Shown here in pieces: positions 27,563 to 37,674 of a stretch of DNA of 64,000 nucleotides. Position numbers and translations under genes: made by a program. Source of the DNA: Aureimonas sp. AU22 (GTDB lineage Bacteria > Pseudomonadota > Alphaproteobacteria > Rhizobiales > Rhizobiaceae); NCBI RefSeq assembly GCF_001463745.1, contig NZ_BBWJ01000018.1, positions 1 through 64,000 of the forward strand, written 5' to 3'. How positions within the stretch are numbered: position 1 is the stretch's first letter; every line of letters begins with the position of its first letter. The notes beneath the pieces are model-generated. The model was not told the origin of the DNA, searched no databases, and saw only the letters and a list, made by a program, of their open reading frames with translations.

Positions 27563-29080
27563 ATGACCGCACCCGCCATGGCGCCAGCCTGCACGCTCGT
27601 TCTGTTCGGAGCCGCGGGTGATCTCGTGAAGCGGCTGCTGATCCCGTCCATCTACGATCTTGCCGTGTCCGGTGTTCTCGATCCCCGGTTCCGCATCGTC
27701 GGCGTCGATCGCGCCGAACTCACCGACGAAAGCTGGCGCGGGAGGCTGAAGGAGGCCTTGCACGACATGGCAGCCGATCCGGCGGCGGAGTTCAACGCGG
27801 GCACGATCCGCGAGGACATCTGGCAGGACCTCGCGGGACGCTTGAGCTTCCTCCGGGGCGACGTCACGCAGGACGGTACGTTCGACGCCTTGTCGAAGCG
27901 CATCGATGGCAGCGCGATCTTCTACTGCGCCGTCGCCGGACGCTTCTTCACGCCGATCGCGGAGGGGCTGGGCAGGGCGGGTCTGCTGCGGGAAACCGGC
28001 GGCGCGTTCCGGCGCCTGGTCGTCGAGAAGCCGTTCGGCGACGACCTCGCTTCCGCGCGCGCGCTGGACGCGAAGCTTCTGTCCCTGGCGCGGGAGGACC
28101 AGATCTACCGGATCGACCATTTCCTCGGCAAGGAAACGGTTCAGGCGATCATGGCGCTGCGTTTCGCCAACCGCATCTTCGAACCGCTCTGGTCGGCGGA
28201 GCATCTCGATCACGTGCAGATCACCGCCGCGGAGGTGCTCGGCGTGGAGGGGCGCGGCAGCTTCTACGAGCGGGCGGGCGCCCTGCGCGATATGGTGCCG
28301 AACCACCTGTTCCAGGTCATGGCCATGGTCGCGATGGAGCCGCCGGCGGATCTCGGCGAGCGGGCGGTGCGCGACGCGAAGGGCGCCGTCCTGTCGGCCG
28401 TCAGGCCGGTGCAGCCCGAGGACGTGGTTCGCGGCCAGTACGCCGCCGGTTCGCTCAACGACGAGGCCCGGGTCGGATATCGGCAGGAGCCCGGGGTCGA
28501 TCCGCAGAGCCGGACCGAGACCTACGCCGCGCTGAAGCTCGACATCGACACGCCTCGCTGGGCGGGCGTGCCGTTCTATCTGCGCACCGGAAAGCGGTTG
28601 GCGGCGCACCGCACGGAGATCGTCCTGCAGTTCAAGGCGTCCGCACACGCGATCTTCGGGGCGTCGCCGGAGCCCAACCGGCTGACGCTGCATATCGACG
28701 GCGACAAGGGGCTGCGCACCGAGTTTCAGATCAAGGCGCCGGGGCCCGGGATGGCCTTGGCACCGGTCGCCGAAGCGTTTCGGCACGACGACTTCTTCGA
28801 GCACGTTCCCAACATCGGCTACGAGTCGTTGCTCTACGCCTGCATGATGGGAGACGCTTCGCTGTTCCAGCGGGCGGACGCGATCGAAGCGCCTTGGGCT
28901 GCGGTGGAGCCCGCGCTCGACGCCTGGAAGACCGGCGATCCCGAACTCTACGCCGCCGGCAGCGCGGGGCCGAGCGGCGCCGACGCGCTCCTGGCGCGCG
29001 ACGGTCGCGCCTGGGCACCGCTGCAGACGCCGCCGAACGAGCGCTTCAAGCGTCGCACGGGTGCCGGAGCGTCGGGCTGA
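27563..29080 (+). CDS. zwf: Glucose-6-phosphate 1-dehydrogenase
   Basis: The protein has 505 residues. It oxidises glucose-6-phosphate to 6-phosphogluconolactone with NADP, feeding the Entner-Doudoroff and pentose phosphate routes. Motifs: N-terminal coenzyme site LVLFGAAGDLVKRLLIPSIY, RLVVEKPFGDDLASA, the substrate signature YRIDHFLGKE and FYLRTGKRL. The family's DLxKRK segment reads DLVKRL here, a mild deviation. No pgl or edd gene follows; the next gene is a cation antiporter. Divergent from the metal group. Length is normal. Confidence 0.94.
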   Translation: MTAPAMAPACTLVLFGAAGDLVKRLLIPSIYDLAVSGVLDPRFRIVGVDRAELTDESWRGRLKEALHDMAADPAAEFNAGTIREDIWQDLAGRLSFLRGDVTQDGTFDALSKRIDGSAIFYCAVAGRFFTPIAEGLGRAGLLRETGGAFRRLVVEKPFGDDLASARALDAKLLSLAREDQIYRIDHFLGKETVQAIMALRFANRIFEPLWSAEHLDHVQITAAEVLGVEGRGSFYERAGALRDMVPNHLFQVMAMVAMEPPADLGERAVRDAKGAVLSAVRPVQPEDVVRGQYAAGSLNDEARVGYRQEPGVDPQSRTETYAALKLDIDTPRWAGVPFYLRTGKRLAAHRTEIVLQFKASAHAIFGASPEPNRLTLHIDGDKGLRTEFQIKAPGPGMALAPVAEAFRHDDFFEHVPNIGYESLLYACMMGDASLFQRADAIEAPWAAVEPALDAWKTGDPELYAAGSAGPSGADALLARDGRAWAPLQTPPNERFKRRTGAGASG

Positions 29081-29254
29081 CGCAGCCCTGTCCGAACCGT
29101 ATGCTGCAGTTATAGCAGCGGCGGCACTATGCCATCCGCCGAGGTTCTTGCGGCGCTTTCACGCTGATATGTTCACCCTTGCCGAACGGCACCTCGCATC
29201 GAATCGCCGGGGACGTTAGGTCCGAAGGCGGCAACAGCGCGCGGAGAGCAGGAC

Positions 29255-31036
29255 ATGGCTGTGGAAGGCGTCGGCGAAGCCATCGGGCCGATGGTGACCT
29301 TGATGGCGGCGGCCGTCGTGGCGGTGCCTCTGTTCCGTCGTCTCGGCCTCGGCTCCGTCCTCGGCTACTTCACCGCCGGCGCGCTGGTCGGTCCGTCGGT
29401 GCTCGGCCTCTTCGACGATCCGGAAACGATCCTGCACTTCGCCGAACTCGGCGTCGTCATGTTCCTGTTCGTGATCGGTCTGGAACTCCGGCCGCCGAAG
29501 CTCTGGGCGATGCGTGGCCAGATCTTCGGGCTGGGCCTCGCCCAGGTGCTCGCCGCAATCGCCCTTCTGACGCTGGCCGGCTTCGTCCTGTTCGGGCTTT
29601 CGCCGACCACGGCCTTCATCGCGGGGGCGGGGTTTGTCCTGTCGTCCACGGCGGTCATCATGTCGACCCTGCAGGAGCGCGGGGAGATCGGGTCGCCCGA
29701 GGGGCGGCAGTCGGTCTCCATTCTCCTTTTCGAGGACCTCCTGATCGTCCCACTCCTGGCGATCGTGGCTTTCCTGTCGCCGCTGGAGGCGGGCGAGGGA
29801 GGGCTGAAGGCGCTTCTGCTGGCGCTCGGCGGCATCGCCGCGCTGCTCGTGGTCGGTCGTTGGCTCCTCGGCCCGTTCTTCGCGTTGCTGGCGCGGGCGC
29901 GGACCCGGGAGGTGCTGACGGCGGGAGCGCTTCTTGTCGTGCTCGGCTCAGCGCTCCTCATGCAAGCGGTCGGGCTCTCCATGGCGATGGGCGCCTTCCT
30001 CGCCGGTGTGATGCTGTCGGGTTCGAGCTACCGGCACCAGATCGAAGCCGACATCGAGCCTTTCCGCGGGCTCCTGATGGGCCTTTTCTTCCTGGCGGTC
30101 GGCATGTCGCTCGACCTCTCCGTCGTCGCCCGCGAGTGGCCGCTTCTGATCGGGCTCCTGGTCGCCTACGTCGTGGTGAAGTCGATCGCCGTCTATGGCG
30201 TCGCGCGCCTCTGGGGCAGCTCGAACCGTGGAGCTTTGCATCGCACGGCGATGTTCGCGCAGGGCGGCGAGTTCGCCTTCGTGCTCTACACCTCGGCAAC
30301 CACCAGCGGCGTGATCGACGGACGCGAGAACGCGGTCTTCTCCACCGTCGTGATCCTGTCGATGGCGATCACGCCCCTGATCCTGATCGCGGCGGATCGC
30401 CTTCTCAAGGGCGAGGCGGTCTCGATGGACGGCGTCGAGCACGCGCAGGATCTGCACGGGCAGGTGCTGGTGGTCGGCTTCGGTCGCTTCGGACAGATCG
30501 CCGTGCAGCTTCTCCTCTCGCGCGGGGTGAAGGTTTCGGTGATCGAGAACGATCCCGACCGCATTCGCGAGGCGCAGCGTTTCGGGTTCACCGTCTACTA
30601 CGGCGACGGCACCCGTCTCGATATCCTGCGAACGTCCGGTGCCGCGGAGGCGCAGGCGATCATCGTCTGCGCGGCGGACCGCAAGACGGTCAGCACGGTT
30701 GCCTCGCTCGCGATGAGCGAGTTCCCCAACGCCAAGGTGCTGGCTCGCAGTTTCGACCGTGGGCATGCGATCGAACTGATCCGCTCGGGCGTCGATTTCG
30801 AGATCCGCGAGACGGTGGAGTCCGCCCTTCAGATGGGCGCCGAGGGTCTTCGCCAGCTCGGGTTCGACGAGACCATCGTCGAGGAAGCCCTGGAGGACAT
30901 CCGCGCCCGCGACCAGCAGCGTCTGACGGAGCAGGTCCAGGGCGACATCATGTCGGGACGCGACCGCCTGCACACGGCGCCCGTGCCCGAACCCCTGACC
31001 ACGCAGGCGCGCGCGAAAACACGGCACACGGCCTGA
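29255..31036 (+). CDS. Kef/Ybal-type cation:proton antiporter (CPA2) with RCK domain
   Basis: The protein has 593 residues. The membrane part (about 10-385) has the CPA2 pattern with LGYFTAGALVGPSVLG, FAELGVVMFLFVIGLELRP and GAFLAGVMLSGSSYRHQIE. From about residue 398 a TrkA-N/RCK domain begins with QVLVVGFGRFGQIAVQLLLS, which binds a nucleotide and gates transport. Kef systems export K+ and lower cytoplasmic pH under electrophile stress. No KefF/KefG ancillary gene is adjacent. The gene converges with the M24 peptidase gene. Confidence 0.92.
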   Translation: MAVEGVGEAIGPMVTLMAAAVVAVPLFRRLGLGSVLGYFTAGALVGPSVLGLFDDPETILHFAELGVVMFLFVIGLELRPPKLWAMRGQIFGLGLAQVLAAIALLTLAGFVLFGLSPTTAFIAGAGFVLSSTAVIMSTLQERGEIGSPEGRQSVSILLFEDLLIVPLLAIVAFLSPLEAGEGGLKALLLALGGIAALLVVGRWLLGPFFALLARARTREVLTAGALLVVLGSALLMQAVGLSMAMGAFLAGVMLSGSSYRHQIEADIEPFRGLLMGLFFLAVGMSLDLSVVAREWPLLIGLLVAYVVVKSIAVYGVARLWGSSNRGALHRTAMFAQGGEFAFVLYTSATTSGVIDGRENAVFSTVVILSMAITPLILIAADRLLKGEAVSMDGVEHAQDLHGQVLVVGFGRFGQIAVQLLLSRGVKVSVIENDPDRIREAQRFGFTVYYGDGTRLDILRTSGAAEAQAIIVCAADRKTVSTVASLAMSEFPNAKVLARSFDRGHAIELIRSGVDFEIRETVESALQMGAEGLRQLGFDETIVEEALEDIRARDQQRLTEQVQGDIMSGRDRLHTAPVPEPLTTQARAKTRHTA

Positions 31037-31114
31037 CGACACTCGGCGGGATCGCCGCCGGGGCCGTGTCAGCAAGGCTTGCGGCACGTAGCCTGGGCGC
31101 TACCCCTCGTCGGC

Positions 31115-32266
31115 TCAACGAACGGCGGAGGGATGGCGGTCCGGCTTGGTGAACCATTCCGGGCCGCTTTCCGTCATGTGGACGTGGTCTTCCAGGCGAA
31201 TGCCGAAGCGGTCCGGCACGACGATCATCGGCTCCACCGAGAAGACCATGCCCGGCTCGAGCGCGGTGTCGTTGCCGCGCACGATGTACGGCGCCTCGTG
31301 GATCTCGAGGCCGAGGCCATGGCCGGCGCGATGCGGCAGGCCGGGCATACGGTAGTCCGGACCAAGTCCGTGGCGCGCGAGCACGGCGCGGGCGGCGTCG
31401 TCCAACGCGGAACACGGCGCTCCGAGACGCGCGGCATCGAAGACGGCGTCCTGTGCCTCGCGCTCGATGCGCCAGATGCGCTCGACCTCGGGCGAGGGCT
31501 CGCCGAGCACGTAGGTGCGCGTCAGGTCGGAATGGTAGCCGTCGAGCCGGCAACCGGTATCGACGAGGATCACGTCGCCGTCCCTCAGCGTCTGCTCGCC
31601 GTCCGCACCGTGGGGCAGGGCGGTGGCGGCGCCGAAGGAAACGATCGCGAAGGTCGAACCATCGTCGGCGCCGAGCCGGCGGTGCTCCGCGTCGATGAAG
31701 GCGACGACCTCGGAGGCCTTCATGCCGGCGCGCATGTCGCCGCGTACGCGCTCATGGATGCCGAGGGTGAGGCCCATGGCATGCCGGATCAGCGCGATCT
31801 CTGCCGGCGACTTGCGCATGCGGAGGCGCGAGACGATGGGCCCGCCATCGCGAAGCCGATCGGGGCCCAGAGCCTGCGCCAGTCGATGGTACTGGAAGAG
31901 CGGGAGTTGCTCGTCGAGGGCGAGCACGCCGTGCGGGCCGAGGAGGTCTGCGACCAGCGCTGCGGGATCCTGCTCCTCCTGCCAGGGAACGATGTCTCCC
32001 GGCAGCCGTGGCAGCGTTTCGACGCGGGAGCATTCGAAGGCCGGCACGATGTAGAGAAGCCGGTCGCGCGTCACCAGCGCGCCGCAGAGACGCTCGCTGC
32101 CGTGCCACACGAGGCCCGTGAAATAGCGCAGGCTCTCCGTCGAGCCGAGGAGGAGCGCCGAGACGTTTTGCCGATCGAGCGCGTCCCTGAGACGATCGAG
32201 CCGGTCCATCCGTTCGGCGTCCGCGATGCGGGGTACGGGATGATCCCATGTGGGCAGGACTGACAT
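31115..32266 (-). CDS. M24-family aminopeptidase (Xaa-Pro dipeptidase-like)
   Basis: The protein has 383 residues from the ATG at 32266, preceded by GAGGGAG at 6-base spacing. An N-terminal creatinase-like domain (SLRYFTGLVWHG) is followed by a pita-bread catalytic domain. The five metal ligands are present: both Asp in DTGCRLDGYHSDLTRTYV, His in HRAGHGLGLEIHE, Glu in EPGMVFSVEP and Glu in IRLEDHVHM. It should hydrolyse peptides with a proline at the second position, in the cytoplasm. Length is typical. Confidence 0.9.
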   Translation of the reverse strand: MSVLPTWDHPVPRIADAERMDRLDRLRDALDRQNVSALLLGSTESLRYFTGLVWHGSERLCGALVTRDRLLYIVPAFECSRVETLPRLPGDIVPWQEEQDPAALVADLLGPHGVLALDEQLPLFQYHRLAQALGPDRLRDGGPIVSRLRMRKSPAEIALIRHAMGLTLGIHERVRGDMRAGMKASEVVAFIDAEHRRLGADDGSTFAIVSFGAATALPHGADGEQTLRDGDVILVDTGCRLDGYHSDLTRTYVLGEPSPEVERIWRIEREAQDAVFDAARLGAPCSALDDAARAVLARHGLGPDYRMPGLPHRAGHGLGLEIHEAPYIVRGNDTALEPGMVFSVEPMIVVPDRFGIRLEDHVHMTESGPEWFTKPDRHPSAVR

Positions 32267-32438
32267 GTGGGGCTCCCTCGGCTGCGTCGTGGCGGCACAG
32301 ATGCCGTGGCTTGGCGCGATCCGCAAGGTGGGGCGCGACGGGCCGCCTTCGGCGCTTGCCAGGAACCTGCCCTTCGATCAGGAAGGGTGCGACGACGCGC
32401 GACGTCACGCCCTTCCGTCCCATCGCCCGAGAGCTTCC

Positions 32439-33341
32439 ATGGTGGAAACGCAGCCACGCCTTGCCGTCAGCATCGGTCTGCTCGTGGCGCTCGCGACGCT
32501 CTGGGGGGCGGCCTATACGTTCATCAAGATCGGCGTCGAGACGATCCCGCCGATCACGTTGATCGCCACCCGCACGCTCATCGCCGGGTCGCTGATCCTC
32601 CTGATCCTGCGTTTGCGGGGCCTTCGGCTGCCGACGGATCGGCGCAATCTCGGGCGCTTCTTCGTCCAGGCCTGCCTCAACTCGGTCGTCCCGTTCGTGC
32701 TCGTCGCCTGGGGCACGCAATATGTGGATGCGGGACTGGCCACGATCCTGAACTCGCTGACGCCGGTCTTCGCCTTCCTGATCAACTGGGGCATCACGCG
32801 GCACGAGGCCGTGACGGGCGCCAAGGCGCTCGGTGTGGCAGCGGGGCTTCTGGGCATCTGCCTTGTGGTCGGACCGGCCGCCCTCGGCGGCCAACGCGGC
32901 CAGCTCGCGGCGCAACTCGCCATCGTCTTCGCAGCCGTGGCCTATGGGGCGGCCGTCACGTTCGGGCGCACCTTCCGCGATCTCGATCCCATGATGCCGG
33001 CGGCCGGCTCGCTCCTGTTCGGCGCTGCGATTCTCGTGCCGGTCAGTCTAGTGGTCGACCGGCCCTGGACGATCGACCCGTCGCTCGCCTCCGTTCTCGC
33101 GCTGCTGGCGCTTTCGGTCTTCTCCACTGCGCTTGCCTTCGTCCTTTACTTCACGCTTCTGAAGCGCCTCGGCTCGGTGGGTACCACCGCACAGGCCTAC
33201 CTCCGGGTGCCGATCGGTGTCGGCATCGGCATGCTCTTCCTGGGCGAGACGCCGCAGTCGACGGCCTGGATGGGTTTGGCGCTCGTGGTCGTCAGCGTCG
33301 TCGCCATGACGCTGCCGAAACGCCGGCAACGCACGGCATAG
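32439..33341 (+). CDS. EamA/DMT-superfamily transporter
   Basis: The protein has 300 residues with ten predicted membrane helices in two EamA repeats. The first starts LLVALATLWGAAYTFIKIGV and the second lies after LGICLVVGPAAL. Typical segments are ATRTLIAGSLILLILRLRG, NSLTPVFAFLINW and GTTAQAYLRVPIGVGIGMLF. Such proteins export amino acids, nucleosides or metabolites; the substrate is unknown. The ATG at 32439 begins MVETQPRLAVSIGLLVALAT. Divergent from the M24 gene. Confidence 0.88.
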   Translation: MVETQPRLAVSIGLLVALATLWGAAYTFIKIGVETIPPITLIATRTLIAGSLILLILRLRGLRLPTDRRNLGRFFVQACLNSVVPFVLVAWGTQYVDAGLATILNSLTPVFAFLINWGITRHEAVTGAKALGVAAGLLGICLVVGPAALGGQRGQLAAQLAIVFAAVAYGAAVTFGRTFRDLDPMMPAAGSLLFGAAILVPVSLVVDRPWTIDPSLASVLALLALSVFSTALAFVLYFTLLKRLGSVGTTAQAYLRVPIGVGIGMLFLGETPQSTAWMGLALVVVSVVAMTLPKRRQRTA

Positions 33342-33546
33342 ATCGCCCCACCTTGCGTCCGGGAATCGGATAGGTTCGTCGCGCCGATCCGGTTGGCGCC
33401 GCCGTCAAGCGCAGCGGCGGGACGAATCCTGTCGCGCGGAGGTGAATCGCCCTACGCCTTCTTCGCTATTCGGCTTACTCCCGATGTGCGGCTCGCGACC
33501 CCCTGAAACCTGCCAATCTCCGTCCAGGCGAGCGTCGGAGAGGGCC

Positions 33547-35061
33547 ATGGCAGTTGTGAGCGTTGAACGGCAGGAGCGGCTGGACGAGGCGGGGGGCATC
33601 CTCAGTCTCGAAGCATCGCTGGCCTTGTCGGCCGATGAGGCCAACGGGCTGTTTGCGCAGCACCTCAACCGGCACATGCTCCAGCTCTTCGACATTCTCG
33701 GCCTCAAGGACCTGGACATCCGGGGCGCGCAGGGGACCGAGATCTGGCTGAACGACGGCCGCACGCTCCTCGACTTTTCCGGTGGTCTGGGCGTCCTGGG
33801 CCTTGGCCACAATCACCCGCGGATCATCGCCGCCGAGCGCCGCTGCCACGAGCTGAAGGTCATCGACTGCATCAAGCTGGCGCCGCACAAGCTGCAGGGC
33901 GCGCTTGCCTACAACATCGCCCAGTTCCTTCCCGACCCGCTGCAGGTCTCGTTTCTGGCGGTTTCCGGTGCCGAGGCGAACGAGGCGGCGATGAAGCTGG
34001 CCGAGCGCGTGCAGACGCCGAAAGGCAAGAAGAAGTTTCTCTGCATGCGGGGCGCTTTCCACGGGAAGACGCACGGCGCCCTCTCGCTCACCACGGCCAC
34101 CGACGTCCAGACGGGTTTCCTGCTCGGGGTTCCCAAGGAGAACGTCATTTACGCGACCTATGGCGATCTCGGTTCGCTCCGAGCCGCCATCAAGGAGGCC
34201 ACCGACGAGCGGGGTCGCAACGACATCATCGGCGCGATCGTCGAAACCGTGCACGGTACGACCTGCGAGCTGCTTCCGCCGGGTTATCTCCGGGAGTTCG
34301 TCCAGCTCTGCCGGCAGAACGAGATCCTTTCGATCTTCGACGAGATCAAGGTGGGGATGGGCCGAAGCGGCCGTTTCTGCGCCTTCCAGCACGAGGAGGG
34401 CGCCATCCCCGACATCGTCACGATGGCCAAGACGCTCGGTGGGGGCAAGCGCGAAGTCGCGGCCATGGTCACGTCGCAGGCGCTGTTCGACCGCGCCTAC
34501 GGCAACAAGAAGGACTGCACCCTGCACAGTTCGAGCTTCAGCGGGCTGGGCGAAAGCTGCGCCGTCGCGATCGAAACGCTCAACATCCTGCAGGACGAAC
34601 GGTTGATCGAGCGCGCCGAAGCGATGGGCGCCTATCTGTCGGACAGGCTCCACGCGCTGCGGGACAAACATCCGTCCTGCATCCTGGAGGTCCGGGGACG
34701 TGGCTTGTTCCAGGCCCTTCGCCTGAACTTTCGTCAGGACATGGCGTCGAAGCTGGTCGACGTGTCGAGCAATCCGCTTTTCCGGACCTATCAGACGGTT
34801 CTGATCGGTTCGCTGACGCGGGAGCTTCTCGAACGCCACGAACTCCTCGTGCACTTCCAGCCGGGCGCGCGCGACCTTCTCCATTTCATGCCGCCCTTTA
34901 CGGTGAAGGAAGAGGAGATCGACAAGCTGGTGTCCGCCCTCGACGACGTGCTGACGCGCGGGATCGCCGACGCCACGGTCAACTTCGTCGGCAAGAATAT
35001 CCGACGCGTCTTTGGCGATCTGCGCGACAGGCAACCGGAGCGGCGTGATGTCGGTGCATGA
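33547..35061 (+). CDS. Class III PLP-dependent aminotransferase (operon gene 1)
   Basis: The protein has 504 residues from the ATG at 33547, with GAGAGG just upstream. Fold type I motifs: LLDFSGGLGVLGLGHNHPRI, VSGAEANEAAMKLAERV, DEIKVGMGRSGRF and the PLP lysine Lys295 in VTMAKTLGGGKRE. Class III enzymes move amino groups to terminal aldehydes or ketones (omega-aminotransferases, or HpnO of aminohopanoid synthesis). A roughly 45-residue N-terminal extension precedes the core. The last 14 bases overlap the next gene. In context I infer it aminates an aldehyde made by the GMC enzyme of the same operon. The substrate is not proven. Confidence 0.88.
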   Translation: MAVVSVERQERLDEAGGILSLEASLALSADEANGLFAQHLNRHMLQLFDILGLKDLDIRGAQGTEIWLNDGRTLLDFSGGLGVLGLGHNHPRIIAAERRCHELKVIDCIKLAPHKLQGALAYNIAQFLPDPLQVSFLAVSGAEANEAAMKLAERVQTPKGKKKFLCMRGAFHGKTHGALSLTTATDVQTGFLLGVPKENVIYATYGDLGSLRAAIKEATDERGRNDIIGAIVETVHGTTCELLPPGYLREFVQLCRQNEILSIFDEIKVGMGRSGRFCAFQHEEGAIPDIVTMAKTLGGGKREVAAMVTSQALFDRAYGNKKDCTLHSSSFSGLGESCAVAIETLNILQDERLIERAEAMGAYLSDRLHALRDKHPSCILEVRGRGLFQALRLNFRQDMASKLVDVSSNPLFRTYQTVLIGSLTRELLERHELLVHFQPGARDLLHFMPPFTVKEEEIDKLVSALDDVLTRGIADATVNFVGKNIRRVFGDLRDRQPERRDVGA

Positions 35062-36622
35062 GACGAGCCGATTCTTCAAGCCCGTCAGCGGGGCAGCGCT
35101 CGCGCGACATACGCCGGCGCGCGTCTGGCCGATCGTTCTCGTTCTCCTGTCGGCTGTGCTGTTCCTGGTGAACACCCGCCACGGCATCGGGGTCTATGTC
35201 GACAGCACGCGCTACATGGGCCTCAGCGTCATCCCCTACGACGCTCCCCTCTACCCCTGGCTCCTGAACCTGCGGGTACTGTTCGGGCTGTCGATCGACG
35301 GTGCCGCCGAGGTGCTGGGGCTCCTGTTCGTCTGCGCCAATACGGCGCTGATCTGGCATCTCATCTTCCGGGGAACCCGCAGCGTCTGGCTCTCCTCGCT
35401 CGGCACCGCACTGGCCGTAGTCTCACCGCAGTTCGTCACGCTGCATGCCTTGGCGATGTCGGAGCCGCCGTTCCTGTTCCTGTTGCTTCTCACCATGCTG
35501 CTGTTCCTCCTGTATCTGGAGGCGCGCAGCCCGGCGCTGCTCGTCGCCTGCGCGCTCGCGCTGGGACTCGCTGCACTAGCGCGGTTCACCGCGCCGGCTC
35601 TCGGTGCTGCGGTCGCGCTCTTCCTGCTGCTGGACGCGCGACTTCCCCTCCGCCGACGCATCTCCGACATCGCCTTGTTCGCGGGCGTCAGCGGAGCCGT
35701 GTTCTTCGGTTGGGCTGCGTTCAGCCAGACGACGGAAGGGCATTCCATCGGCCGCGAGCTGCGCTTCCACGGGAACATGGGGCCGAAGGAGTGGCACGAC
35801 AGCCTCGAAGCGCTGACGGCCTGGCTGCTGCCCGATGAGGTGCCGTTCGTGCTGCGCGTCGCTCTTCTCGTCGTGGTGGCCGCGACCGTTGCCGTCCTCG
35901 CGTTGCGCGAGATCCGCAAGTTGGCGAGCGCATCCCCGCAGTCCGGTGCCGACACCGGTGCGGACCTTGCAGCGCTGCTGGCCTTCTTCATCGTCGGCTA
36001 CCTGGCGTTCATGGTTCTGGCGACCTCCGTCGAGGCCAATCTGGCGCTGAACGGCCGCTATGCATTCCCGGCCTATGTCGCGGCCGTGATGCTGACGTCG
36101 ATCGTCGCGGCTCGTATCGACATCGGCAGTCGCCGCCCGGCCACCGTGCTGGTCGGACTGCTCGCCGTCGCGGCGGCCGTTCTGCCGAGCCACATGCTGC
36201 GCACGGCCATGCGATCGGCGGACGCCTATCGTTCGGGTGTGGGATACGCGTCCGTGAACTGGCGCCAGTCGCCGACGGTCGCCGCTGTCGCCGCCCTGCC
36301 GCCGAACGCCCAGCTCTTCACGAACGGGCAGGATGCGGTCGCCTACCTCATCCGGCGGCCGTCGCAGCTCATTCCGAACCATTTCGAACTGCGGACCGGC
36401 CTTCCGGACCCCGAGCGACCCTGGGATCTCCAGATCGACGAACTCCGGGCCGCTCTGCAGCAGCCGGATAGCTACGTGGTCTTCTTCGACCAGATCGACT
36501 GGCGTTTCTATCAGGCGCGGGAGGACGAACTCGTCGCGGCCCTGCCACTGACGCTCGTCAGCGAGCAAGAAGACGGGCGTATCTACCGGCTGAAACCGAC
36601 TGCCAGCATGCCTCAGACCTGA
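35048..36622 (+). CDS. GT-C-like multi-spanning membrane glycosyltransferase (operon gene 2)
   Basis: The protein has 524 residues with about eleven hydrophobic helices. The first (IVLVLLSAVLFLV) is followed by a short loop with DSTRYMGLSVIPYDAPLYPW, an acidic loop as in GT-C/PMT-family transferases that use polyprenyl-phosphate sugars at the periplasmic face. A C-terminal soluble domain contains ALPPNAQLFTNGQDAVAYLI. It overlaps the aminotransferase gene by 14 bp and precedes the UbiA gene by 23 bp. I read it as the transferase that places the lipid-carried sugar on its acceptor. The fold is by pattern only. Confidence 0.65.
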   Translation: MSVHETSRFFKPVSGAALARHTPARVWPIVLVLLSAVLFLVNTRHGIGVYVDSTRYMGLSVIPYDAPLYPWLLNLRVLFGLSIDGAAEVLGLLFVCANTALIWHLIFRGTRSVWLSSLGTALAVVSPQFVTLHALAMSEPPFLFLLLLTMLLFLLYLEARSPALLVACALALGLAALARFTAPALGAAVALFLLLDARLPLRRRISDIALFAGVSGAVFFGWAAFSQTTEGHSIGRELRFHGNMGPKEWHDSLEALTAWLLPDEVPFVLRVALLVVVAATVAVLALREIRKLASASPQSGADTGADLAALLAFFIVGYLAFMVLATSVEANLALNGRYAFPAYVAAVMLTSIVAARIDIGSRRPATVLVGLLAVAAAVLPSHMLRTAMRSADAYRSGVGYASVNWRQSPTVAAVAALPPNAQLFTNGQDAVAYLIRRPSQLIPNHFELRTGLPDPERPWDLQIDELRAALQQPDSYVVFFDQIDWRFYQAREDELVAALPLTLVSEQEDGRIYRLKPTASMPQT

Positions 36623-36645
36623 CGACGAACCATCGGGAGTGGACG

Positions 36646-37674
36646 ATGCCGAACGGTATTATGCAGTCACAAGCGAGTTTGCGGACCGCGCGTGGTTCGC
36701 TGCGTGAATACCTCGCGATCGCGCGCTTCGACCATGCCACGAAGCATGTCTTCATCATCCCCGGCATCATCATCGCCTACGCTCTGCGCGAGCCCACGCT
36801 GAACTACGCCATCGCGGAAATTCTGACGGGGTTCCTCAGCGCGATCGCGATCGCGTCGGCGAATTACGTCATCAACGAGTGGCTGGATCGCGAGTTCGAC
36901 GCCTTCCATCCCAACAAGCAGAACCGGACGTCCGTCCAGTGGGTGCTCTCGCCGACCCTCGTCTATTGCGAGTACGCGCTCTTCGCGGTCGTCGGGCTCC
37001 TTCTCGCATCCTTCGTGACGCCGGCGTTTTTCTATACCTCGGTGCTCTTTCTCTGCTCCGGCGTGCTCTACAACGTTAGACCGATCCGGACCAAGGATCG
37101 CCCGTTCATCGACGTCATATCCGAGTCGGCCAACAATCCGATCCGGCTGATGCTGGGCTGGACGATGATCGAGACCACCACCATACCGCCGATGAGCCTG
37201 CTGCTGGCGTATTGGGCGGGCGGCGCCTTCCTGATGGCGGCCAAGCGCCTCTCCGAGTACCGCGACATCTCGGCTCGGGCGGGCGTCGAGACCCTGGTCC
37301 GCTACCGCCGGTCGTTCCAGCATTACACCGCGGAAAACCTCACCGTCTCGTGCTTCCTGTACGCGATGATGTCGGCCTTCTTCATCGCCGTGTTCCTGAT
37401 CCGCTACCGGATGGAATACGTCTTCGCGCTTCCCTTCATCGCGATCCTCTTCGCGTCCTACCTCTGGCTTTCGCTCCGCCGCAACTCCATCGCTCAGCGG
37501 CCGGAGCGCATGTTCCGGTCCCGCAGGCTGGTCGGCTCGCTGAGCCTCGCCGTGCTCGCCATGGTCACGATGTCCTTCCTCGACATGCCCTTCCTCTACA
37601 AGGTGCTGAAGCGGGACTTCATCCCCGTCGACATCCAGGACTATCGCGCGCAAACCAACGGTCAGCACAAATGA
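36646..37674 (+). CDS. UbiA-family prenyltransferase, DPPR-synthase-like (operon gene 3)
   Basis: The protein has 342 residues with eight to nine membrane helices. The first Asp-rich motif NYVINEWLDREFDAFHPNKQ (Asp81, Asp85, His88, Lys91) matches the H-P-x-K form found in decaprenyl-phosphate phosphoribosyltransferase. The second region reads FIDVISESANNPIR, and a KRLSEYRD segment resembles the KRxxE part of that subfamily. Those enzymes move 5-phosphoribose from PRPP to a polyprenyl phosphate. Homogentisate- or hydroxybenzoate-type activity is less likely. The stop codon overlaps the HAD start (ATGA). GGGAG lies 8 bases before the ATG. Subfamily call is moderate. Confidence 0.78.
   Translation: MPNGIMQSQASLRTARGSLREYLAIARFDHATKHVFIIPGIIIAYALREPTLNYAIAEILTGFLSAIAIASANYVINEWLDREFDAFHPNKQNRTSVQWVLSPTLVYCEYALFAVVGLLLASFVTPAFFYTSVLFLCSGVLYNVRPIRTKDRPFIDVISESANNPIRLMLGWTMIETTTIPPMSLLLAYWAGGAFLMAAKRLSEYRDISARAGVETLVRYRRSFQHYTAENLTVSCFLYAMMSAFFIAVFLIRYRMEYVFALPFIAILFASYLWLSLRRNSIAQRPERMFRSRRLVGSLSLAVLAMVTMSFLDMPFLYKVLKRDFIPVDIQDYRAQTNGQHK

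Noticed and set aside
25841-28804. Long minus-strand frame across zwf, DUF2946 and PepSY genes
   Set aside because: It is antisense to zwf, crosses several real genes and their intergenic regions, and shows no domain motif.
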